From Desulfovibrionales bacterium (lineage in GTDB: Bacteria > Desulfobacterota > Desulfovibrionia > Desulfovibrionales > Desulfovibrionaceae): DNA of 43,144 nt. Positions 1-9,038 of this stretch are shown one piece after another. Made by a program: the position numbers and the translations under genes. The stretch spans positions 1 to 43,144 of the forward strand of contig JASGMV010000034.1 in NCBI GenBank assembly GCA_030156255.1, read 5' to 3'. The first letter of the stretch is position 1; the number at the start of each line of letters is the position of its first letter. The notes beneath the pieces are model-generated. The model ran no database searches. It worked only from the letters and a program-made list of their open reading frames with translations, and was not told where the DNA came from.

Positions 1-1196
1 TACTGGATATCCCCGTCGAGGTAGGAGGGCTTGCCCATCATTTTTTTGAGGTACTCCTTGATGAGCAGGCTGGTGCGTTCGTCCCGGGAGAGGTTCTCCG
101 CGTAGCGGCCCTTGCTCACGACCTCCGCGAAGTCGCTCTTGCGCAGCACCGGGTGCTCGGCGCCCATCTGGGCCAGAGCCTTGGACAGCGGGGTGAGCCT
201 TTGCAGCATTTCGGAGTCGCTCATCGCCTTGATCTTTTGAACTTTTTCGGCGAGTTCGTCCGGTGGCGGCAGATTGTCGGACTCCAGCAGCAGCTTGAGT
301 TCGTTGCCGGCGCGCAGGCATCCGTCGTAGATGTGGCTGGGCTTGATGACGTTGATGCTGGCCCAGCCGGCCCTGAGCCAGCTGAAGACGCCGTAGCGCG
401 TCATCGGGCGGCTGTCGCTGAGTTGGGCGTACACGGTCACGGCGAACTGGTCGTACATGAACGTGTCCATCCAGCTGAGGCCGCCGGTGGTCAGGCCTTC
501 CTCCCCGGTGTAGACGAAGGTCCAGTCCTTGCCTCCGTCGATCGACGCGCCTTTTTTCCCGACCGAAGACGGTCCCTTCTGTTTGGAGATCGAAATGAAC
601 GTAGGACGGCCTTGGAAAGGCGTCAGAATCAAAATTCTGTCCAGGTCGTAACTATAATAGCCGCCGCTGTTGGCGTCGGGGGTGATTTCCTCGAACTCCT
701 GGCCGTGCAGGACCACGGGAGCGGTGAGGTTGTCGGCCAACCGCCAGAGTTTGAGATTGTTGTTGAGCAGGTCGCTGCCCGGCAGCCAAGCGCTTCGCCG
801 GACCACGGTCGGGTACATGGTGTAGGTGGGAATGGCCGGATTGTAAACGTAGCGTAGAACGCGATCCAGGGATGTGCGCAAATCCAGGATCAGGCTTGCC
901 CCGTTGAGGCCGTCGCGGCGTTTGAGTTCGTATTCGGCGCCGGGCTCGGCCTGGAATGAAACGAATTCCAGGAGCGCCTGAATCTTTTCCGGTTCAAAGG
1001 CGACGCGTTTGTCCCGGATCATACTCATCAGATAACCGAGGGATTGCTCCACGGCTTCCGGCGGTTGCTTGGTTGAAGAGCCGAGCAGAGGCTGGGCCCA
1101 CGCCAGGCCGACGGCTCCGGTCAAAAGGCAAACCGCCAGGCAAACAACCACCGCCGTCCGATGGGCTCGCCGCTTGAGAATCTGTAATGCGTTCAT
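1..1196 (-). CDS. Secreted protein of unknown function (3' end cut off by window edge)
   Basis: A minus-strand reading frame starts at ATG 1196 and stays open to base 1, giving about 398 residues without a stop. It begins MNALQILKRRAHRTAVVVC and continues with a hydrophobic stretch ending near AWAQ, which is a clear Sec signal peptide with several basic residues in the n-region, so the product should be periplasmic or outer-membrane associated. The mature part is mixed alpha/beta with many aromatic residues (for example around residues 115-200) and a charged helical C-terminal part (DELAEKVQKIKAM...). I do not recognise a family or a catalytic motif. It is the only gene on the left side of the RND terminator and has its own putative promoter, so it is not part of the RND operon. 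The frame is real because codon use is coherent and the protein sequence is non-repetitive over its full length. Confidence 0.8.
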   Translation of the reverse strand, partial: MNALQILKRRAHRTAVVVCLAVCLLTGAVGLAWAQPLLGSSTKQPPEAVEQSLGYLMSMIRDKRVAFEPEKIQALLEFVSFQAEPGAEYELKRRDGLNGASLILDLRTSLDRVLRYVYNPAIPTYTMYPTVVRRSAWLPGSDLLNNNLKLWRLADNLTAPVVLHGQEFEEITPDANSGGYYSYDLDRILILTPFQGRPTFISISKQKGPSSVGKKGASIDGGKDWTFVYTGEEGLTTGGLSWMDTFMYDQFAVTVYAQLSDSRPMTRYGVFSWLRAGWASINVIKPSHIYDGCLRAGNELKLLLESDNLPPPDELAEKVQKIKAMSDSEMLQRLTPLSKALAQMGAEHPVLRKSDFAEVVSKGRYAENLSRDERTSLLIKEYLKKMMGKPSYLDGDIQ

Positions 1197-1257
1197 GCTG
1201 GATTGAGCCTTCCACTCCTGGAGCGGGCCGTCGATCCGATAGACCCCGTATGGCGGG

Positions 1258-1286
1258 GTTGTATGATCAATTGTGACAATTTGCAA
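1258..1286 (-). promoter_or_regulatory. Putative sigma-70 promoter for the secreted protein gene
   Basis: On the minus strand TTGCAA (1286-1281) is followed after 17 bases by TACAAC (1263-1258), each matching four of six consensus bases. It lies about 60 bases upstream of ATG 1196. The call rests on pattern only. Confidence 0.35.
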
Positions 1287-1333
1287 GGCTTGGCGCCAAA
1301 ATCGTAAAGCGCGGCGCCTTTCGGTTCGGAAGC

Positions 1334-1365
1334 TCGCGGCCGGGGTCTTTCGACTCCGGCCGCGA
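1334..1365 (-). terminator. Hairpin, probable terminator of the RND efflux operon
   Basis: Two 14-base arms (1334-1347 and 1352-1365) pair with a single mismatch around a four-base loop that reads GAAA on the minus strand. The hairpin starts about 18 bases after the pump stop codon. There is no clean U-tract, so it may be a strong but atypical terminator or an RNA 3'-end stabiliser. Confidence 0.5.
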
Positions 1366-1382
1366 ATCGGAACACGGTGAGT

Positions 1383-4300
1383 TTACTGTTCGTCCGCAGG
1401 CGTTTTGTTCGTCGGCTTTTTGTTTCTTTTTTTGTCCGTGGCGCCCTGGATGGTGTTGTAGAGATCCGGAATCATGAACACGCCCAGGCAGGTGGCGAAG
1501 ATCATGCCCACGAAGACCGAAGTGCCCAGGGAGTGCCGCGAGGCCGCGCCGGCGCCCGAGGCCGCGACCAACGGGACCACGCCGAGAATGAAGGCGAAGG
1601 ACGTCATGAGGATGGGCCGGAAGCGTAGATGGGCCGCCTCCAGGGCGGCGGCCGCCGCGGTGTAGCCCTCTTCGCGTTTGTTTTTGGCGTACTCGACGAT
1701 GAGGACCGCGTTTTTGGCGGCCAGGCCCAGAAGCATGACCAGGCCGATCTGAGCGTAGACGTTGTTGTCCAGGCCGCGGGCGTACTGGCCCAGCAGGGCG
1801 CCCAGAATGCCCAGGGGCAGGGCCAGCAGCACGGCGAAGGGAATGGCCCAGGACTCGTACAGCGCGGCCAGGAACAGGAAGACCATGACCACGGCGAGCC
1901 CGAAGATCAGAGGAGCGTCCTGCCCTGCGGCGATTTCCTGGTAAGCCATGCCCGTCCATTCGTAGCCGAATCCCATGGGCAGCACCGAGGCGGCCGTTTC
2001 CTGCATGGTTTTGATGGCGTCGCCCGAGCTGAAGCCCGGTTTGGCTGCGCCGGTGATTTCCACCGTGCGGTAGAGATTGTGGTGCTGGATGTACTCGGGG
2101 CCGGTGATCTCCTGGACGTTGGCCAGGGTGGACAACGGGGCCATCTGGTCGTCGGAGCTGCGAACGTAGAATCGGCCAATGTCCGAGGGCTTCTCCCGGT
2201 ATTTGCTTTCGGCTTCGGCCATGACCTGATAGGTGCGGCCGTACTTGTTGAAGTCGTTGATGTAATAACCGCCCAGGAAGGTTTGCAGGGCCATGAACAC
2301 GTTGTTGAGCGGGATGCCCAGCTTTTTGACCTTGTCCCGGTCGATGTCCACGTAGAACTGGGGCACGCTGTCGCTGAAGGTGGTGAACAGGTTTTGTAGA
2401 TCCGGCTTTTTGCCGGCCTCCGTCATGAAGCTTGAGGCCTGCGCGGTCAGGTCCTTGACCGTGCCGCCCGCGCGGTCCTGGAGCTCGAACTGGAAACCGC
2501 CCGTGGTTCCGAGCCCCTGAATAGCCGGCGGGTTGAAGCAGAGAATGAGCCCGTCATCGATGGTCCAGAAATATTGCTGGGCCTTTTGTATGATGGACTG
2601 CACGGAGAGTTCCGGCGTTGTCCGCTCGGACCAGGGTTTCAGGATGATGAACATGCTTCCGGCGTAGGAGCTGTAGGAATTGTTGAGCAGGTTCAGGCCT
2701 CCGAGGGTCAGCACGTCCTGCACGCCCGGGGCCTTTTTGAGGTAGGCCTCCATTTTGCGCATGCATTGGTTGGTGCGCTCCAGGGACGCGGCCGGCGGGA
2801 GTTGGACGTTGGCGAGGAAATAGCCCTGGTCCTCTTCGGGCACGAAGCCGGTGGGCAGGATTTTGAGCATCCCCCAACAGCCCGCCACGACAAAGGCGAT
2901 GAAGGCCATTCCGATGATCGCCCGACGCATCAACAGCTGGACGCCGCGCTTGTATCCGTTCGTCACCTTGTCGAAGGCGTTGTTGAATTTGGCGAAGAAC
3001 CATCCCAAGGGGCCCCTGGCCGGTTTGACCGGCCTGAGGAGCAAGGCCGACAGGGCCGGACTCAGGGTCAGGGCGTTCAGCGTGGAGATGGCCACGGCCA
3101 CGGACAGGGTCAAGGCGAACTGCTGGTAGAGCCTGCCCGAGATGCCGCCCATGAAGGCCACGGGCACGAACACTGCGATGAGCACCAGGGAGTTGGCCAC
3201 CACCGGCGCGGCCACGTCGTGCATGGTTTTGATGGTGGCCTGGTAGGGCGACAGCTTTTCTTCGTCGATGTAGCGCTGCACTCCCTCCACGACCACGATG
3301 GCGTCGTCCACCACCAGGCCGATGGCCAGGACCAGGCCGAACAGCGTCAGGGTATTGATTGAGAAGCCGAAGATGGGAAAAAAGATGAACGTGCCGATGA
3401 GGGAGACCGGCACGGCGATCATGGGGACCAGTGTGGCCCGCCAGTTCTGGAGAAAGACGAAGACCACGATGAAGACCAGGAAGATGGCCTCGTACAGGGT
3501 ATGCAGGACTTCTTCGATGGAGGAGTTCACGAACAGGGTCGTATCGTAAGGGATGTGGTACTCGACGCCTGGGGGGAAGTACTGGGCCATTTCCTTCATT
3601 TTCGCCCGGACTTCTTCCACGACCTGCAAGGCGTTGGCGCCGGGGAGCTGGTAGATCAGGATGCTGCAGGCGGGCCCGCTGTTGAGCCGGGAGAAGGTGT
3701 TGTAGGTCTGGGCGCCCATTTCCACGCTCCCGATGTCCCTGATGCGCACCGTGGAGCCGTCCTGATTGGCCCGAACGATGATGTCCGCGAACTCCTCCGG
3801 GTCGGCCAGACGGCCTTTGACCTGCACCGTGTACTGGAACTTCACGTCGCTCGACACCGGCGGCTGGCCCACCTGCCCGGCCGCCGCCTGTACGTTCTGC
3901 TCCTGGACCGCGTTGATGACGTCGGCGGACGTCAGCTTCAGCCGGGTCATCTTGTCCGGGTCCAGCCAGATGCGCATGGAGTAGTCCTGGGTCCCGAAGA
4001 CGTTGACGTCGCCCACGCCGGGCAGCCGGGCCAGGTTGTCCATGATGTTGATGGTGGCGTAGTTGTTGAGGAACAGCGTGTCGTAGGTGTGGTCCGGGGA
4101 AATCAGATTGATGGCCAGCAGCATGTTGGGGGATTGCTTTTTCACCGAAACGCCGGCGCGGGTTACGTCGTCCGGCAGTTTGGGCGTGGCCAGGCTCACC
4201 CGGTTCTGGACGTCCACCTGAGCCAGCTCCAGGTCGCGGCCGATGTCAAAGGTCACGGTGAGCACCATTCGCCCGTCGTTGGAGCTGATGGAGTCCATGT

Positions 4301-4529
4301 ACAGCATGTCCTGGGCTCCGTTGACTTGCTGCTCGATGGGCGTGGCCACGGTTTCCTCCACCACCTGGGCGTTGGCGCCGGTGTAGGTGGCGGTCACCTG
4401 GACGGTGGGCGGCGTGATCTCCGGATATTGCGCAATAGGTAGTGAGAGCAGGGCCAGGGTTCCGGCCAGGGTGATGACGATGGACACCACCATGGCGAAA
4501 ATTGGTCGGTCGATGAAAAAGCGAACCAC
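1383..4529 (-). CDS. acrB: RND (HAE1-type) multidrug efflux transporter, inner-membrane pump
   Basis: The 1048-residue product has the usual length of AcrB/MexB pumps, which export drugs and other hydrophobic compounds from periplasm and membrane using the proton gradient. The N-terminus MVRFFIDRPIFAMVVSIV and the motif GLVVDDAIVVVE are family hallmarks; the two aspartates fall at about residues 408-409, matching the proton-relay pair of AcrB. The second essential region, LLGLAAKNAVLIVEYAK, carries the expected lysine in TM10. The start is GTG at 4529, with AGGAGGGTTGAC just upstream, and it follows the adaptor stop by one base, so the two are co-translated. No outer-membrane TolC-type gene is present next to it; the third component must be encoded elsewhere or beyond the pair. 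Substrate cannot be told from sequence. Confidence 0.96.
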   Translation of the reverse strand: MVRFFIDRPIFAMVVSIVITLAGTLALLSLPIAQYPEITPPTVQVTATYTGANAQVVEETVATPIEQQVNGAQDMLYMDSISSNDGRMVLTVTFDIGRDLELAQVDVQNRVSLATPKLPDDVTRAGVSVKKQSPNMLLAINLISPDHTYDTLFLNNYATINIMDNLARLPGVGDVNVFGTQDYSMRIWLDPDKMTRLKLTSADVINAVQEQNVQAAAGQVGQPPVSSDVKFQYTVQVKGRLADPEEFADIIVRANQDGSTVRIRDIGSVEMGAQTYNTFSRLNSGPACSILIYQLPGANALQVVEEVRAKMKEMAQYFPPGVEYHIPYDTTLFVNSSIEEVLHTLYEAIFLVFIVVFVFLQNWRATLVPMIAVPVSLIGTFIFFPIFGFSINTLTLFGLVLAIGLVVDDAIVVVEGVQRYIDEEKLSPYQATIKTMHDVAAPVVANSLVLIAVFVPVAFMGGISGRLYQQFALTLSVAVAISTLNALTLSPALSALLLRPVKPARGPLGWFFAKFNNAFDKVTNGYKRGVQLLMRRAIIGMAFIAFVVAGCWGMLKILPTGFVPEEDQGYFLANVQLPPAASLERTNQCMRKMEAYLKKAPGVQDVLTLGGLNLLNNSYSSYAGSMFIILKPWSERTTPELSVQSIIQKAQQYFWTIDDGLILCFNPPAIQGLGTTGGFQFELQDRAGGTVKDLTAQASSFMTEAGKKPDLQNLFTTFSDSVPQFYVDIDRDKVKKLGIPLNNVFMALQTFLGGYYINDFNKYGRTYQVMAEAESKYREKPSDIGRFYVRSSDDQMAPLSTLANVQEITGPEYIQHHNLYRTVEITGAAKPGFSSGDAIKTMQETAASVLPMGFGYEWTGMAYQEIAAGQDAPLIFGLAVVMVFLFLAALYESWAIPFAVLLALPLGILGALLGQYARGLDNNVYAQIGLVMLLGLAAKNAVLIVEYAKNKREEGYTAAAAALEAAHLRFRPILMTSFAFILGVVPLVAASGAGAASRHSLGTSVFVGMIFATCLGVFMIPDLYNTIQGATDKKRNKKPTNKTPADEQ

Positions 4530-4530
4530 G

Positions 4531-5817
4531 TCAACCCTCCTGGCCTGCGGCGGTCTGATTCGAGCCGGTATGGTTCGAGGCGCCGTCTCCGCGGCCGGAG
4601 TCGGTCTGGTTCGCTCCCCCTTCGTCTGCGGCCTTGGTCGGTGTGACTTTCATGCCGGGCCGAACCTTTTGCAGGCCGCTCACGATGATCGTCTCGCCTG
4701 GTTTGAGCCCCTGCTCCACGACGATGAGGTTTTTATCCCGTAATCCGGTCTTGATGGGGCGAGCCTCCACCACGTCGTCCTTCCCGACCACATAGACCAT
4801 TTTTTGCCCTTGCACGTCCATGACGGCCACCTGCGGCGCCACGGGTTCTTTCTTCCTGGAGTTTTCCACCACGCGGATTTTGGCGTATTGGCCGGGGCGG
4901 AGCACGCCGTCCGGGTTGGGGAACACCGCCCGAACGCCCAGCGTCCCGGTGAGGGCGTCAACGGCCCGGTCGGCCATGTCGGTCACGCCGTCGTGCGGGT
5001 AGACGGAGTTGTCCGCCAAAATGAGCTGCAGGGGCAGGTGGTAGTCCTCGTGCTCGATTCTTTCGGCTTCTTTCATGCTTTGGGCGAATTGCATGATTTC
5101 CAGATATTCTTTTTCACTGATGCTGAAGTTGACGTAGGTGGGATCGATTTCGGAGATGACGGCCAGCAGTGTGTTTTCGCCTTTGCCCACCAACGCCCCG
5201 AGGTCCACCTGGGTGCGGCCGATTCTGCCGGTGATGGGCGCTTTGACCGTGGTGTAGTTGAGATTCAGTTGCGCCTGGTTCAACTGGGCCTTGTCCTGCT
5301 CCACGGCGGCCATGGCTTCCTTGTATTTCGTGGCCACCGTATCGAATTCCTCCCGGCTCACCGCGCCCTGGTCCACAAGGTCCTTGAACCGGCCGTAGTC
5401 CACGCGAGCTTTTTGCAATACGGCCTGGTCGCTGGAGAGCTGCGCCCTGGCCTCGATCAACTGATCCCGGTACTGGTCGGGTTGGATAATGAACAACGTC
5501 TGGTTCGCCTGGACAATGGAGCCTTCGTCGAACAACCGTTTTTCAAGAAAACCCTCGACGCGGGCCCGGACGTCCACGGTTTGCTTGGCCTGGGTCTGCC
5601 CCACGTATTCCCTTGTTCTTTGCACGATTTGCTGCGTGACTTCCGAGACCTGCACCGGCGGGCCGGCCAACTCCTGCTGCGTTTTTTTGTTCGAATCTCC
5701 GCAACCGGACAATTGGGACAACAAGAACACGAACAGGGCCGACATTGCGATTTTGGACGCAACCGCGCTGCAGCGAGTGACTTTCGGGAAGGAAGAGAAA
5801 GAGGCAAGGGTGGCCAT
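4531..5817 (-). CDS. acrA: RND efflux periplasmic adaptor (membrane fusion protein), lipoprotein
   Basis: The 428-residue protein has the AcrA/MexA order: lipid-anchored N-terminus, biotinyl-lipoyl half (VQVSEVTQQIVQRTREYVG...), a coiled-coil hairpin (IEARAQLSSDQAVLQKARVDY to AQLNQAQLNLNYTTV), second lipoyl half (APITGRIGRTQVDLGALVG), beta-barrel and membrane-proximal domain. A lipobox LSGC with the cysteine near residue 39 predicts attachment to the inner membrane. It joins the RND pump to an outer-membrane channel. GGAG lies six bases upstream of ATG 5817. A low-complexity C-terminal tail rich in Gly, Asn, Thr and Ser ends the protein. The pump gene follows after one base. No linked TetR or MarR regulator is visible in the 205 bases upstream. 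Confidence 0.95.
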   Translation of the reverse strand: MATLASFSSFPKVTRCSAVASKIAMSALFVFLLSQLSGCGDSNKKTQQELAGPPVQVSEVTQQIVQRTREYVGQTQAKQTVDVRARVEGFLEKRLFDEGSIVQANQTLFIIQPDQYRDQLIEARAQLSSDQAVLQKARVDYGRFKDLVDQGAVSREEFDTVATKYKEAMAAVEQDKAQLNQAQLNLNYTTVKAPITGRIGRTQVDLGALVGKGENTLLAVISEIDPTYVNFSISEKEYLEIMQFAQSMKEAERIEHEDYHLPLQLILADNSVYPHDGVTDMADRAVDALTGTLGVRAVFPNPDGVLRPGQYAKIRVVENSRKKEPVAPQVAVMDVQGQKMVYVVGKDDVVEARPIKTGLRDKNLIVVEQGLKPGETIIVSGLQKVRPGMKVTPTKAADEGGANQTDSGRGDGASNHTGSNQTAAGQEG

Positions 5818-6022
5818 AGCTGACTCCGCTGGATGTTTTTCTTTCGTCGGCCCGCGTGCGCGGCGGTATCATTTTGAAACGACAAAACCGGTTCGTTGTT
5901 CCCGGATATCGGATTCGTCGGTTTCAGTCCAGTCATCGCGGTGGATTTTGCGGGATGGTCGTTTTTGAGGCGGAGGCTGCGCCAAATCAACAAGCGGCGC
6001 AGGATGGGCGGGGACTCCCGAC

Positions 6023-6277
6023 TCAGGCCAGAAGCTCCCGGATGCGCGCCTCCCGGGCGCCGACGACGGTTGCGCCGTCGATGACCGTGGTGGGGAAGGA
6101 CAGTTCCGGATTGACACGGCGCAATTCCCGCATGCGGTCGTTGCGCTCGTCCCCGGACAACCGGTCCACGTAGTGCGTTTGGAAGCCGGCCTCCCCCAGG
6201 ATGGACTCTAACAGCCCGCGGGTTTTTCTGCAATGCGCACAGGTACTCAAAGCGTAGAGGACGACGTTTCTGCCCAT
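6023..6277 (-). CDS. Glutaredoxin-like thiol-redox protein
   Basis: This 84-residue protein has the thioredoxin-fold pattern VVLYALSTCAHCRKTRGLLE, with a CxxC redox pair (CAHC, Cys13 and Cys16), a later cis-proline segment (LSFPTTVIDG) and the glycine that precedes the last helix. It fits the glutaredoxin/NrdH group; the CAHC active site differs from the common CPYC. It would reduce disulfides or glutathionylated targets in the cytoplasm. AAGGAGG seven bases before ATG 6277 fixes the start. It follows nadB by 28 bases and is probably transcribed with it. The electron donor and the target are not shown by the sequence. Confidence 0.85.
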   Translation of the reverse strand: MGRNVVLYALSTCAHCRKTRGLLESILGEAGFQTHYVDRLSGDERNDRMRELRRVNPELSFPTTVIDGATVVGAREARIRELLA

Positions 6278-6305
6278 GACGGCTCCTCCTTGTCTCAGTT
6301 TCCGG

Positions 6306-7889
6306 TCAGTCTTTCTGCAAATAATGGCAGCCTACGCTTTGGGTGTTGCGCAGGGCGGACAGAACCAGGATGTAGGCCGCATAGCTCCCGTGGAACAGGT
6401 CCACGAGGGCTTTGGAGATGGGGGTGCGCTTGTAGAATTCGGTCAGGTTTCTGTTCAGGACGCGCATGTCCTCCGCGGCCCTGGCCAGCCGTTGTTCGGT
6501 GCGGGTGATGCCGGCGTAGTTCCACATGGTGGAGCGGATGGTTCCCCAGTCCTGGGCGATGAGGGCCGGGTCTTCGTTGTGGGCCTGGCCCGGGTGGACC
6601 CAGTCCGGGATGGAGTCCTGAAGCCGTTTGTTGGCGTGCTGTTTTCTATGCAGGCGCCGGGCGATGGACCGCCCCGCGTTGCGCCCCCAGAGCACGCCCT
6701 CCAGCAGCGAGGTGGAGGCCAGCCGATTGGCGCCGTGCACGCCGGTGCAGGAGCATTCGCCCACGGCGTACAGCCGGTCCAGGCTGGTTCGGCCGTCAAC
6801 GTCGCAGAACACCCCGCCGCAGTGGTAGTGCGCGGCCGGCACCACCGGGATGGGATCGTTGTTGATGTCCAGCCCGAGTTCCTTGCATTTGTTGTAGATA
6901 GTGGGAAAGCGCTGGGCGAGGTTTTGTTCGATGGGTCGGCAGTCCAGGTAGACGCAGTCTTCTCCGGTGCGGTGCAGTTCGTCCACGATGGCCCGAGATA
7001 CGATGTCGCGGGGCGCCAGCTCCGCCTGGCGGTCGTACCGCGGCATGAACCGCTCGCCCCGGCTGTTGAGCAAATGCGCGCCTTCTCCGCGCATGGCCTC
7101 GGTGATGAGGAAGCGGCGCCGGGATCGGTGAAACAAAGCCGTCGGATGGAACTGGACGAACTCCACGTTCATCAGGTTGGCGCCGGCCCGGTGGGCCATG
7201 GTCATGGCCGAGCCGAGGCAGCAGGCGGCGTTGGTGGAGTGCAGAAAGATGCGTCCCAGGCCTCCGGAGGCCAGCACGGTGAAGTGGGCCATGATGGTCT
7301 CCACGTCGCCGCTGGCGCTGTTGAAGACGTAGGCTCCGAGGCATTGGTCGGTCCGGCTGTAACGGAAGGCGAGCTTGCAGGTGTGGTGCAGGCTGGTGAT
7401 CAGGTCCACGGCCGTGCGGTTGGTCAGCGCGTGAATGTTCGGGTGCTCCCGGATCGCCCGCTTGAGGCCGTCCATGATGGCCCGGCCGGTGTAGTCGGCG
7501 CAGTGGAGGATGCGGCTGACGCTGTGCCCTCCTTCGCGGGTCAGATCGAAGCCGCCGTCCGGCCTGCGGGCGAAGGGAACCTGCGCCTGGTCGATGAGGA
7601 TTTCCTTGACGGCGTCGGGGCCGGCCTTGGCCAGATGCTTCACCGCCGCCTTGCTGTTCCATCTCCAGCCGGCCTTGAGGATGTCCTTCTCGAGTTTTGC
7701 CGGGGTGTCGTCCTCTCCTGCGTAGACGACGCCCCCCTGGGCGTAGGCCGTGTTGCCGTCGTCGATATCCGGCCCCGCGCTGAGCAGGATCACTTGCCGG
7801 CCTTGCGAGGCGATGCTCAGGGCGCAGGCGGCGCCGGCGACGCCCGAGCCGATGACCAGGGCGTCGGTGACGATGCGGGAGTAGGGCAT
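6306..7889 (-). CDS. nadB: L-aspartate oxidase
   Basis: NadB oxidises L-aspartate to iminoaspartate, the first step of de novo NAD synthesis, passing electrons to fumarate in anaerobes. The 527-residue product has the FAD-binding start TDALVIGSGVAGAACALSIA, the succinate-dehydrogenase-like motif FVQFHPTALFHRS, YHCGGVFCDVDGRTSLDRLYAVGE and GVHGANRLASTSLLEGVLWG, all family hallmarks. The C-terminal helical domain contains IRSTMWNYAGITR, typical of NadB rather than FrdA. CGGAGG is suitably spaced from ATG 7889. It lies 12 bases after a TrfA-like gene, not next to nadA or nadC, which is unusual. A glutaredoxin-like gene follows. Confidence 0.95.
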   Translation of the reverse strand: MPYSRIVTDALVIGSGVAGAACALSIASQGRQVILLSAGPDIDDGNTAYAQGGVVYAGEDDTPAKLEKDILKAGWRWNSKAAVKHLAKAGPDAVKEILIDQAQVPFARRPDGGFDLTREGGHSVSRILHCADYTGRAIMDGLKRAIREHPNIHALTNRTAVDLITSLHHTCKLAFRYSRTDQCLGAYVFNSASGDVETIMAHFTVLASGGLGRIFLHSTNAACCLGSAMTMAHRAGANLMNVEFVQFHPTALFHRSRRRFLITEAMRGEGAHLLNSRGERFMPRYDRQAELAPRDIVSRAIVDELHRTGEDCVYLDCRPIEQNLAQRFPTIYNKCKELGLDINNDPIPVVPAAHYHCGGVFCDVDGRTSLDRLYAVGECSCTGVHGANRLASTSLLEGVLWGRNAGRSIARRLHRKQHANKRLQDSIPDWVHPGQAHNEDPALIAQDWGTIRSTMWNYAGITRTEQRLARAAEDMRVLNRNLTEFYKRTPISKALVDLFHGSYAAYILVLSALRNTQSVGCHYLQKD

Positions 7890-7901
7890 GGGCGCCTCCG
7901 A

Positions 7902-8771
7902 TCAAGCGTCGGCCGCGCGGGCGATGTAGCCGCAGGCGGTGCGCCGGGGCTCGGCCGGGCTCGCCATGACGCGAACCACGTCGCCGTCCATTTCCCAACC
8001 TGAGACGAGCCGGGCGTCGGACAGCAACTCCAGGGCCTTGGCCGTGCGCGCTGCAAAGGCCCGCGCCGTGAACCGCTCGGCGCCGCAGAGTCGGCGCAGG
8101 GCGGTCATGTTGGCGGAGAAGCCTCCTCTGAAAACCAGAAGAATGCCGTGCAGCCATTTGGCCATGCCGTTGCGCCCCAAGGTGAGGCGGTCCCGGAAGT
8201 CCAGAGCCGATCTGGCCCCTCGCTGGAAGGCGGCGACCAGATCGGCGTTGGCCTCCAGCAGGCAAAGCTGCCGGTCGCGGTCCAGGAGCGCCCGGTTGAG
8301 CAGGCGGGTCATGTAGGTGTATCGCTTGCCGGCGATTTCAAGGCAACCGGAGTGCAGCCGGGACAGGCTGGCGTATATCCGGTCCCGATTGCGTTGGTCG
8401 TTGCGCAGCCCCAGCTCCCGCAACATGCCGGCCGGCGAGGTCTTGAACTGCCCCGAGGCGTCCGGGGGCAAGCGGGACTGCATGGCGCAGTGCATCAGGA
8501 CATCCAGGTCCCACTGGTCGAGGATTTCGCCCGTGTAGTAGAGCCGTTTGCCTCTGGCCATGGAGGCCAGGGGCTTGCGGCTGACGGCTCCGGACGCCTT
8601 GTTGTAGCTGGAGGTGAAGAGGTCGGACGCCAGATAGATTCCGAGCCGCTGCTTGCGGAACCGCATCGCGCCGCCGCCAGTAAAGTCCAGGAAACGATCA
8701 TCTTCGGAGCCGTACGGGCCGTGGGGCAGGACGAATCCGGCGTGGTGGACGTCATAGCTCAACGGAAACAT
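7902..8771 (-). CDS. TrfA-like replication-initiator family protein on the chromosome
   Basis: The 289-residue protein resembles the TrfA initiator of RK2-type plasmids: a first winged-helix region (ILDQWDLDVLMHCAMQSR, then SPAGMLRELGLRNDQRNRDRIYASLSRLHSG), an internal beta section, and the family-typical GMAKWLHGILLVFRGGF followed by a Cys-containing helix (ALRRLCGAERFTARAFAART). TrfA proteins bind iterons at a plasmid origin and load helicase. Here there is no visible iteron array or other plasmid gene nearby, and the gene sits 12 bases ahead of nadB. It may be a domesticated initiator or a transcription regulator using the same fold. AGGGGG precedes ATG 8771. Assignment is from motif memory; an alignment would settle it. 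Confidence 0.7.
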   Translation of the reverse strand: MFPLSYDVHHAGFVLPHGPYGSEDDRFLDFTGGGAMRFRKQRLGIYLASDLFTSSYNKASGAVSRKPLASMARGKRLYYTGEILDQWDLDVLMHCAMQSRLPPDASGQFKTSPAGMLRELGLRNDQRNRDRIYASLSRLHSGCLEIAGKRYTYMTRLLNRALLDRDRQLCLLEANADLVAAFQRGARSALDFRDRLTLGRNGMAKWLHGILLVFRGGFSANMTALRRLCGAERFTARAFAARTAKALELLSDARLVSGWEMDGDVVRVMASPAEPRRTACGYIARAADA

Positions 8772-8928
8772 GGGACCCCCTTCGAGCTTCCTGTAGATGG
8801 CGCCGGCCGCTTCATCGGTCGGACGTAGGCGTTGGAGTGGAGCGGCTGGTTGCTTAATCGGCGTTTGTAATGAGAGATATCGTCATCGGCGCCATCGATT
8901 GCAATACGCATTCAAACCATCGGCCGGG

Positions 8929-8971
8929 GCAGGCGGACCCGCGGCCGGAATCCGAGCCGCGGTCCGCCTGC
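8929..8971 (-). terminator. Strong hairpin ending the hdr-flx-ferritin operon
   Basis: Arms 8929-8945 and 8956-8971 pair over 16 positions with one bulge around a ten-base loop. It lies about 70 bases after the ferritin-like gene stop on the minus strand and before the TrfA-like gene. The downstream minus-strand sequence has only a weak T-run (GGTTTG). The rest of 8772-9038 holds no gene. Confidence 0.55.
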
Positions 8972-9038
8972 GCCAACTTCCGCCGACCTCGAGGGGAGGC
9001 CCCCCGGAGCCGCGCGTTGGCGCCTGTTATGCTCCGGG

